DNA of 64,000 bases from assembly GCF_042139015.1 (NCBI RefSeq), contig NZ_JBHIKY010000003.1:1-64000 (forward strand). Direction: 5' to 3'. Source of the DNA: JBHIKY01 sp042139015 (GTDB lineage Bacteria; Bacillota; Bacilli; Bacillales; Marinococcaceae). The translations under genes and the position numbers were made by a program. Shown here piece by piece: positions 58,569 to 64,000 of this stretch. The notes beneath the pieces were generated by a model that was given only the letters and a program-made list of their open reading frames with translations, was not told the origin of the DNA and made no database searches. How positions within the stretch are numbered: position 1 is the stretch's first letter; each line of letters begins with the position of its first letter.

Positions 58569-60266
58569 ATGAATAGTATGGAAGATAAAGATTTGCGCAT
58601 ACGCAGCAAAGTGATCAGCGAGGGCGTGAACCGCGTGCCTAACCGGTCCATGCTCCGTGCCGTTGGATTTGAAGACGAAGATTTTAAGAAACCAATGGTA
58701 GGGATTGCGAGCACGTGGAGTGAAGTGACGCCTTGTAACGTACATATTGACGGCCTTGCCCGTGAAGCAAAAACCGGCGCTGCCAGCAACGGAGGAGCTC
58801 CACTTATATTTAACACTATTACTGTTTCCGATGGTATTGCAATGGGACATGAAGGAATGAATTATTCCCTGCCGAGCCGGGAAGTTATCGCTGATTCTAT
58901 CGAGACTGTCACCGGGGCTGAACGTCTCGACGGCCTGGTTGCCATCGGCGGCTGCGATAAGACAACTCCGGCATGCATGATGGCTATCGGCCGCTTGAAT
59001 CTTCCTTCAGTCTATGTTTACGGCGGTACAATTCAACCCGGAAAACTTAATGGGAAAGATATCGACATCGTTTCTTCCTTTGAAGCAGTCGGGCAGTACC
59101 AGGAAGGCCAGATCAATGATGAAGAGTTATATCAAGTGGAATGCCACGCCTGTCCGGGAGCCGGTGCGTGCGGAGGCATGTACACAGCAAACACGATGGC
59201 AGCTGCTGTCGAAGCACTTGGAATGAGCATTCCAGGCTCTTCCTCTACTCCTGCCATTAATAAATATAAAGAGACTGAATGCCAGCAGGCCGGCGAGATG
59301 GTTGTCGAGCTGCTGAAACAAGACATTTATCCGCGTGACATTATGACGAAGAAAGCATTTGAAAATGCGATTACTGTGGTTATGGCCCTTGGCGGCTCCA
59401 CTAATGCTTTCCTGCATTTAACAGCTATCGCTCATTCTGCCGGAGTCGATCTCAGCTATGAGGATTTTGAGGTCATCCGGGAAAAGGTCCCTCACATTGC
59501 TGATCTGAAGCCGAGCGGTAAATATGTAATGCAGGACCTTTATGAAATCGGAGGCGTTCCTGCAGTCATGAAAGAACTGCTTGCAGGGGGCCTCCTGCAC
59601 GGCGACTGCCTTACCGTTACAGGCAGAACACTCGCAGAAAATCTTGCCGAGGCACCGGCACTAAAAGAAGGTCAGGTTATCATCCGCCCTCTTGCAGAGC
59701 CGCTGAAGCCGACCGGTCCGCTTGTGGTACTGCGCGGCAACCTTGCTCCTGAGGGCGCAGTTGCCAAAATGTCCGGTCAGAAAATCAGCCGCTTTGAAGG
59801 TCCGGCCCGCGTATATGACAGTGAAGAAGCAGCTACAATAGCGATCGGCAACAATGAAATCAAAGAAGGTGACGTTCTCGTTCTCCGTAACGTCGGACCG
59901 AAAGGCGGACCGGGAATGCCGGAAATGCTTTCGATTACTGCGATGATCGTCGGGAAAGGCCTCGGCGGTAAAGTGGCACTTATGACCGATGGACGTTTCT
60001 CCGGCGGCTCACACGGCTTCGTTATCGGCCATGTGGCACCAGAAGCCGCAGCAGGAGGACCGATCGGTATTCTGCAGGAAGGTGACACAGTCGTTATCGA
60101 CAGTGAAACACAAGAAATCAACATGCAGGTGAGCACGGAAGAGTTGGCCGAGCGCGCAAGAAATTGGACGGCACCAGAGCCTCGCTATAAAACCGGAATC
60201 CTAGCCAAATATGCCAAGCTCGTTTCCTCCAGCGCCCAGGGTGCTGTCACCGATAAAAATTTATAG
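58569..60266 (+). CDS. ilvD: Dihydroxy-acid dehydratase
   Basis: A 565-residue Fe-S enzyme in valine, leucine and isoleucine synthesis. The cluster Cys are in TPCNVH, GGCDKTTP and CHACPGAGACGGMYTANTM, and the catalytic Ser in the GRFSGGSHGFVIGH block. ATG 58569 (GGAG 8 bases upstream) and ATG 58578 (AGAGG 9 bases upstream) are both plausible. No T-box is seen; a GAAGACG...CGTCTTC stem (about 58439-58477) and TATCTATTAATAGATA lie upstream. It is not next to other ilv genes. It ends at a strong terminator. Confidence 0.95.
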   Translation: MNSMEDKDLRIRSKVISEGVNRVPNRSMLRAVGFEDEDFKKPMVGIASTWSEVTPCNVHIDGLAREAKTGAASNGGAPLIFNTITVSDGIAMGHEGMNYSLPSREVIADSIETVTGAERLDGLVAIGGCDKTTPACMMAIGRLNLPSVYVYGGTIQPGKLNGKDIDIVSSFEAVGQYQEGQINDEELYQVECHACPGAGACGGMYTANTMAAAVEALGMSIPGSSSTPAINKYKETECQQAGEMVVELLKQDIYPRDIMTKKAFENAITVVMALGGSTNAFLHLTAIAHSAGVDLSYEDFEVIREKVPHIADLKPSGKYVMQDLYEIGGVPAVMKELLAGGLLHGDCLTVTGRTLAENLAEAPALKEGQVIIRPLAEPLKPTGPLVVLRGNLAPEGAVAKMSGQKISRFEGPARVYDSEEAATIAIGNNEIKEGDVLVLRNVGPKGGPGMPEMLSITAMIVGKGLGGKVALMTDGRFSGGSHGFVIGHVAPEAAAGGPIGILQEGDTVVIDSETQEINMQVSTEELAERARNWTAPEPRYKTGILAKYAKLVSSSAQGAVTDKNL

Positions 60267-60274
60267 TATCTGCT

Positions 60275-60306
60275 TAAGCTCAGCCAGTGAGGCTGAGCTT
60301 TTTTTA
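60275..60306 (+). terminator. Terminator of ilvD
   Basis: AAGCTCAGCC-agtga-GGCTGAGCTT followed by five more T. Confidence 0.92.
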
Positions 60307-60343
60307 TGACATGTATTCGAAAGCTTTCTACAGCATATTCGAC

Positions 60344-60616
60344 GGAAAAAGCAAATGCTGAAGATGATGACAGGAGGTTCCCTGCTCACAAGGCAGCTGA
60401 AACGCTTGTGATTGAAAGCGGACATCATCGGTGGAAAAAGCCACGGAAGCAGGGAAAAGTGTAAGCAACACTGGAAACCAAAAAGTTCGGCGGGAAAGCG
60501 AGCTGGGAATGGTGGATACGCCGTTCCCAAAAGTGAAAACACTTGCAGTAGCGGTGGAAACCAGTTACGCCAAAGGGGAAATCCCCTGAGGAGTTGCGAA
60601 ACGCTGTCTGCGGAAA
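60344..60616 (+). repeat. Phased 20-21-base GGAAA array (about 11 units) with foldback-like head
   Basis: GGAAA or one-base variants start at 60413 (TGAAA), 60433, 60453, 60473, 60493, 60514 (GGATA), 60534 (TGAAA), 60556, 60577, 60597 (CGAAA) and, out of phase, 60612. Spacers differ. The head at 60344-60417 (GGAAAAAGCAAATGCTGAAG, then GCTGAAACGC and GAAAGCGG) matches the core of the foldback elements, with the same distance of about 69 bases between its GAAA words. It shares CGGTGGAAAAAGCCACGG (60429-60446) with the 10.66 kb array. No gene is visible from 60307 to 60844. Confidence 0.75.
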
Positions 60617-60799
60617 GGATCGGCCAGAAGCACAGCTGATCCACAATTTTTTCCACCGTTTGCGCTGTTATTCACCATAAGGTGATTGATTTCACAGCTT
60701 ACCTCTGTCTTTCCACTCCTTCGTTAATCGAATCCCCATTTGCAATTGAGCTTTCCGCTGATACCTACAACATTTCCACCGAAAAAATCCTTTATCAAC

Positions 60800-60833
60800 A
60801 AAAAAAGACTGCTCCACACATTGGAACAGCCTC
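60800..60833 (-). terminator. Terminator of the 79-residue gene
   Basis: Minus strand: AGGCTGTTCCA-atgtg-TGGAGCAGTCT (two G-T pairs) followed by TTTTTT. Confidence 0.8.
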
Positions 60834-60844
60834 CTCTACTTACA

Positions 60845-61084
60845 TTAAGCTTTTTCTACGACGTACGCTTTCTTTTCACGGAAATATTTCTCGCCGTCAT
60901 CTGACGAATGCTCAAAAAAGCCTTCAAATTCATGGACGACTTTATATTGTCGATCAGGATCAGTAAACAGCTGATTGGCATTCGTAGAAAGCAAAGCGAC
61001 ATCGGTTGTCGTAACAAAGCTGTCTAACTCCTGCGCTGTATAATTTTCTCCGGGCTTCAGTGTATTTAATCTCAATCTTGCCAT
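60845..61084 (-). CDS. Unrecognised 79-residue protein
   Basis: A soluble protein with no membrane segment or Cys. It begins MARLRLNTLKPGENYTAQEL and has an acidic, charged C-terminal half (FEHSSDDGEKYFREKKAYVVEKA). I recognise no family. AGGAGG lies 9 bases before ATG 61084, and a good terminator follows, so it is a real transcription unit. It lies 53 bases downstream of the aldo/keto reductase and may be co-transcribed. Confidence 0.7.
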   Translation of the reverse strand: MARLRLNTLKPGENYTAQELDSFVTTTDVALLSTNANQLFTDPDRQYKVVHEFEGFFEHSSDDGEKYFREKKAYVVEKA

Positions 61085-61137
61085 TTTATCAAGCCTCCTG
61101 TGATTGCGTTTCCCGGTGCTGAATCTAACTAAACCGG

Positions 61138-62073
61138 TTATGAAAATATATCGCTGATCTTTTGAATGTCTGTCTGTGTAAGCTCTACGTTCAGCGTGTT
61201 TAGATTATCGATAACCTGATCCTTCCGCTTGGCCCCTGGAATAATCGTATCAATGGCATCATGCGTTAAATACCAGGCAAGTACGACATGAGCGGTATCG
61301 GCATTCTTATCTGCTGCAATATCCTTGACCTGTTCCACTTTTTTAAGGTTGTGGTAAAAATTTTCCCCTTGAAAAAGCGGACTGCCGCTGCGGATATCAT
61401 CTTCAGCAAATGTTGTATCCCGGTTATATTTTCCTGCGAGTAATCCGGAAGCAAGAGGAAAATATGGAACAAATGAGATCCCGTTTTCCTGGACATACGG
61501 GAGTAATTCCTTTTCTGCTTCACGTTTGAACAAGTTATATTCTGATTGGATAACACCGACATAACCGTCTTTATTGGCCTGTTTGAGCTGTTCCAGGGAA
61601 AAATTGGATACGCCGATGGAACGGATTTTTCCTTCGTCCTTTAGTTCTTTCAGTGCTCCAACCGCTTCATCCTTCGGAGTGTCTTCATCCGGAAAATGAA
61701 TATAATACAAATCGATATAATCTGTCTGCAGCCGCTTCAAGCTGTTTTCCACCTGCTGCTTCAAGAACATGGGAGAATTATTAATTACAACCTCATTGCC
61801 TTTGAATTCATGAGCCCCCTTTGTCGCAATAACCACACTGCTGCGGTCGTACTCTTTTACAACCGCTCCGGTCAACTCCTCTGAATGCTCTGGTCCGTAA
61901 ATAAATGCTGTATCCAGAAAATCCATTCCGTTCTCTATCGCTGTGCGGACTACATTTTTTCCTTTTTCTTCATCAAGGTCCGGATAAATGTTATGCCCTC
62001 CGACCGCATTTGTCCCAAGTCCGATTGGGTTCACTTCAATGCCTGTCCGGCCAATTGTAGTTCGTGTATTCAT
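61138..62073 (-). CDS. Aldo/keto reductase
   Basis: A 311-residue NADPH-dependent oxidoreductase of the AKR TIM-barrel family. GMDFLDTAFIYGPEHSEE carries the Asp and Tyr, VVIATKGAH the Lys and DLYYIHFPD the His of the catalytic tetrad; LNTLNVELTQ and PGAKRKDQV contact the cofactor. The closest B. subtilis types would be IolS/YcsN-like general reductases; the substrate is unknown. ATG 62073 follows GGGAG by 8 bases; the frame is open 13 codons further without a site. Confidence 0.9.
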   Translation of the reverse strand: MNTRTTIGRTGIEVNPIGLGTNAVGGHNIYPDLDEEKGKNVVRTAIENGMDFLDTAFIYGPEHSEELTGAVVKEYDRSSVVIATKGAHEFKGNEVVINNSPMFLKQQVENSLKRLQTDYIDLYYIHFPDEDTPKDEAVGALKELKDEGKIRSIGVSNFSLEQLKQANKDGYVGVIQSEYNLFKREAEKELLPYVQENGISFVPYFPLASGLLAGKYNRDTTFAEDDIRSGSPLFQGENFYHNLKKVEQVKDIAADKNADTAHVVLAWYLTHDAIDTIIPGAKRKDQVIDNLNTLNVELTQTDIQKISDIFS

Positions 62074-62181
62074 TAGTAAATCTCCCTTCCGTTTCATGCT
62101 GATATTTTCCACTTATTCCTATACCACTTACATGAACTGTAAAACATGGGCAGCCCAACAAATAATTAAGTGTCCCTAAAC

Positions 62182-62211
62182 AAAAAAAGCCGGGGCTGCG
62201 GCCGGCCCCGG
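62182..62211 (-). terminator. Terminator of the 101-residue gene
   Basis: Minus strand: CCGGGGCCGGC-cgca-GCCCCGGC followed by seven T. Confidence 0.85.
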
Positions 62212-62224
62212 GTTAAGTCATTAT

Positions 62225-62533
62225 TTAGTCAGAGACTTTTGCATTCTTTGAAATTTCATGTAGAAATTGCATGTTTTTTTTCTGTAAAAGGTCCACTTTA
62301 TTTATTAACTCTTCCCAGTTCACAAGGTCTTCCCCCTCTTCTGCCAGAGGTTCATCTTTATGCTTCATCAAATATAAGTAAAGCAAAAGCATCGCATCAT
62401 TTGGCGGAGCAATATTAATGGTCGTTCCACCTCCCTGGCCGAGGTATGAAGAAGGCTGGTTCATCTCTTCCTCTAATTTTTTTATAACCATTTTTTTTAT
62501 TAACTCTTCCAGATCTTTATTTTCACTGTTCAT
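62225..62533 (-). CDS. Unrecognised 102-residue protein, spore-surface cluster
   Basis: A charged, helical protein. The N-terminal 25 residues form an amphipathic helix (EELIKKMVIKKLEEEM), then a Gly-rich turn (GQGGGTTINIAPPNDA) and a helix LLLYLYLMKHKDE; the end is a coiled-coil-like helix. No family recognised. GAGGTG lies 5 bases before ATG 62533; seven codons upstream are open. It begins just past the end of the next gene, so the two are probably one transcript. Confidence 0.65.
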   Translation of the reverse strand: MNSENKDLEELIKKMVIKKLEEEMNQPSSYLGQGGGTTINIAPPNDAMLLLYLYLMKHKDEPLAEEGEDLVNWEELINKVDLLQKKNMQFLHEISKNAKVSD

Positions 62534-62546
62534 CCCCACACCTCGC

Positions 62547-63101
62547 TTACGCATTGATAATAATAGAGTTCAAGGCAGGCTGGCCATCGTTATTTCCATC
62601 GGAGTAAACAAACCCATCCATGGTAAAAGACGTCTCTGCAGAAAATTTAACCTGAAAGTTTTCAAATAATATTTGCTGATTTGGCAATATTTTTTTTTGA
62701 TCAATAGGCTTTAGGCAATATTGTGTGTGCGAGTCAAGGTGCTCAAGCTCAAGCCTTTCCCACGTGAATTTATAAGCCTGATTTGATTGATTAGGTCTTA
62801 AATACTTTCCAGAGAAATCAAAAGAGCTGTCCGAATCGATTTTCAATAAAATGATGGGAGCATAGCTGGAGTCAGCTGACAGATTTTTTACATGAAAATT
62901 ACCAATAATAACTAAGTCTGAAGCGGGGTCTTCCTCTACTAGAAGAAGTGAATAATTAAAGTAGCAGATGAGATTTTTTGAGGGTGGCGAGTCGGTGCGG
63001 AGGCCTGTAATTAATTCTTTTACTTTACGATGAGTTTGGTCCATATCTCTTTCTAGCTGGGAGAGTTTTTTTGAAAAATCCTGAAAAGTCTTCCTTCCCA
63101 T
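62547..63101 (-). CDS. Unrecognised 184-residue protein, spore-surface cluster
   Basis: A protein with an N-terminal helical segment (about 1-45) and a beta-rich rest, ending in a domain with FTMDGFVYSDGNNDGQPALNS. No signal peptide, Cys-poor. I do not recognise it. AAGGTG precedes ATG 63101 by 8 bases. It lies between two other unknown genes in the same direction; a terminator-like hairpin (63126-63152) separates it from the one upstream. Confidence 0.65.
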   Translation of the reverse strand: MGRKTFQDFSKKLSQLERDMDQTHRKVKELITGLRTDSPPSKNLICYFNYSLLLVEEDPASDLVIIGNFHVKNLSADSSYAPIILLKIDSDSSFDFSGKYLRPNQSNQAYKFTWERLELEHLDSHTQYCLKPIDQKKILPNQQILFENFQVKFSAETSFTMDGFVYSDGNNDGQPALNSIIINA

Positions 63102-63125
63102 TTCAAACACCTTCTTTACATGAAT

Positions 63126-63152
63126 AAAGAGGGGATGAGTATCCCCTTTTAT
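63126..63152 (-). terminator. Hairpin between the two upstream spore-cluster genes
   Basis: AGGGGAT-actc-ATCCCCT with TTTATT on the minus strand. Confidence 0.65.
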
Positions 63153-63179
63153 TCTATGCAAGTAAATTAACAATAATTA

Positions 63180-63881
63180 TCAGCTATCGTCATGGTCAGG
63201 GCACCAGTCATCGTCATGGCCAGGGAACAGCGCAGGACATTGCGGTGGAATGGCAGGAGAAGGGCATTGATCAACAAGAATATCTCTTGGCTGGCAGAAA
63301 TCTGCTTTTAGTTCAAGGGTAACATCCGCCACTGTTTGAACACTTTGACAAAGGCTTAACACAATGTCCACACTTGCAAGTACTCCATTTGTACAATTCA
63401 CTCGTACGCTGCATTCAACATCTGTTAATCTTACAAGCAATCTTGTTCCATCCGGAGCACACAGAAAAATGGACTCAGGAATTTCAATTTCGATTGGAGC
63501 AGACTGTTCAACAAATGGTGTGGTGCCGTCGAGGCCACTAAATTCAACTACGACGGTCAACGTCTTTAAGAATGTAACTTTTTGAAGCTTGACTTTTGAA
63601 CGATCGATTGCAAACTTTCTGCTTTGGCGCTCCCCGATTTCACTGACTGGGATTTCTGCGTTTTCTGGCAGTGGGTCTCCAGTAATCGGGTCAATCAGGA
63701 AACAATCAGCGGATAAATTACTAACTGCCGGTCCACAGGGATCAACAGCCAGCGGCCCGATGTCCTCAGCGGAAACATTTTGACTGACATCCGCCTGTAG
63801 GATAACCCAGTCGTACACTTTCTCTGCATTTATACATAAAAGCTCTGGGCCAACGGGTTTGCGGTGGTGGTGGTTTTCCAT
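63180..63881 (-). CDS. Unrecognised Cys-rich 233-residue protein, spore-surface cluster
   Basis: A protein with nine Cys and a C-terminal tail of His/Asp/Pro (FPGHDDDWCPDHDDS). LLCINAEKVYDWVILQADV near the N-terminus is a motif I have seen in Bacillus proteins of unknown role, with weak similarity to SPOCS-type sporulation domains. The middle is beta-rich. No signal peptide: Cys-rich proteins without signal are common in spore coats. AAGGAG lies 11 bases before ATG 63881. The promoter should be in the last 120 bases of the window; none is clear. Confidence 0.65.
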   Translation of the reverse strand: MENHHHRKPVGPELLCINAEKVYDWVILQADVSQNVSAEDIGPLAVDPCGPAVSNLSADCFLIDPITGDPLPENAEIPVSEIGERQSRKFAIDRSKVKLQKVTFLKTLTVVVEFSGLDGTTPFVEQSAPIEIEIPESIFLCAPDGTRLLVRLTDVECSVRVNCTNGVLASVDIVLSLCQSVQTVADVTLELKADFCQPRDILVDQCPSPAIPPQCPALFPGHDDDWCPDHDDS

Positions 63882-64000
63882 AAAGAATCTACTCCTTCGT
63901 GAATTAATTTCTTCCGTATCATGCTATGTCTCCCATTAACTCTGTGTTACTGGTTACATAACTTTTGGGCTTAGTTTCACAACACTTATTCATTGCAGGT

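Noticed and set aside
63957..63985. AACTTTTGGGCTTAG at the right edge resembling the IS end at position 190
   Set aside because: Only about ten bases match the IS terminal repeat and the GGGGTTCA end is missing; no transposase fragment is adjacent.

Overview
The window looks like chromosomal DNA of a spore-forming member of the Bacillaceae, probably halophilic or alkaliphilic. Gene order follows the Bacillus subtilis yui-yum-yut-yun-yur(suf)-yus region almost gene by gene: yuiAB, yumB, yumC, erpA-like yutM, dapF, yuzB, yutJ, yuzD, yutI, hom-thrC-thrB, yutH, yutF, yutE, yutD, yutC, lipA, lytH, yunB to yunF, sufCDSUB, metNIQ, gcvH, yusI, fadNAE. Spore genes (lytH, yunB, yutH, two CotF-like coat genes, a collagen-like surface protein) show that it sporulates. 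An ectoine hydroxylase gene (ectD) suggests salt stress, and an aminofutalosine synthase (mqnE) suggests that menaquinone is made by the futalosine route. Genus cannot be fixed from the sequence alone.

Layout. 0-10 kb: the right end of an IS3-family element, then redox and Fe-S genes (two type-2 NADH dehydrogenase-like proteins, ferredoxin-NADP reductase, an A-type Fe-S carrier) with mqnE and dapF. 10-14 kb: Nfu scaffold and the threonine operon. 14-20 kb: conserved small yut genes, class II fructose bisphosphatase, lipoyl synthase. 20-30 kb: cortex endopeptidase, an NSS amino-acid transporter with its 34-residue small subunit, yunB, thyA-dfrA, yunC-F. 30-37 kb: collagen-like protein and the complete suf operon. 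38-46 kb: methionine ABC importer, a deleted MFS remnant, a heterodimeric ABC exporter. 46-53 kb: gcvH, yusI and the fadNAE beta-oxidation operon with a perfect FadR-type palindrome. 53-64 kb: coat proteins, ectD, a DUF2254 membrane protein, a LiaI/LiaG-like pair, ilvD, an aldo/keto reductase and three uncharacterised genes that may belong to the spore surface.

The protein-coding part is mostly ordinary. The intergenic DNA is not. Three kinds of non-coding element recur. (1) Arrays in which the short word GGAAA (TTTCC on the other strand) returns every 20-21 bases for up to 12 units with unrelated spacers (10.65-10.88 kb; 60.34-60.62 kb; a decayed one at 1.16-1.29 kb); the two good arrays share an identical 18-mer. 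(2) A CGGACA...TCCGYTATTT word arranged in opposed copies (4.0, 21.9 and 46.3 kb). (3) Large foldback elements with a GGAAAAGC...GCTGAAG core (31.5, 41.8 and 54.1 kb), two of them bounded by MITE-like terminal inverted repeats. The head of the 60.3 kb array resembles element (3), so the array may derive from it.

The most unusual gene is an uninterrupted 546-codon frame joining a TetR repressor to a YutJ-type NADH dehydrogenase, behind a near-consensus promoter with a perfect TGACC-GA-GGTCA palindrome at the start site. All family assignments come from reading motifs, lengths and gene order by eye; no database search or computation was run.
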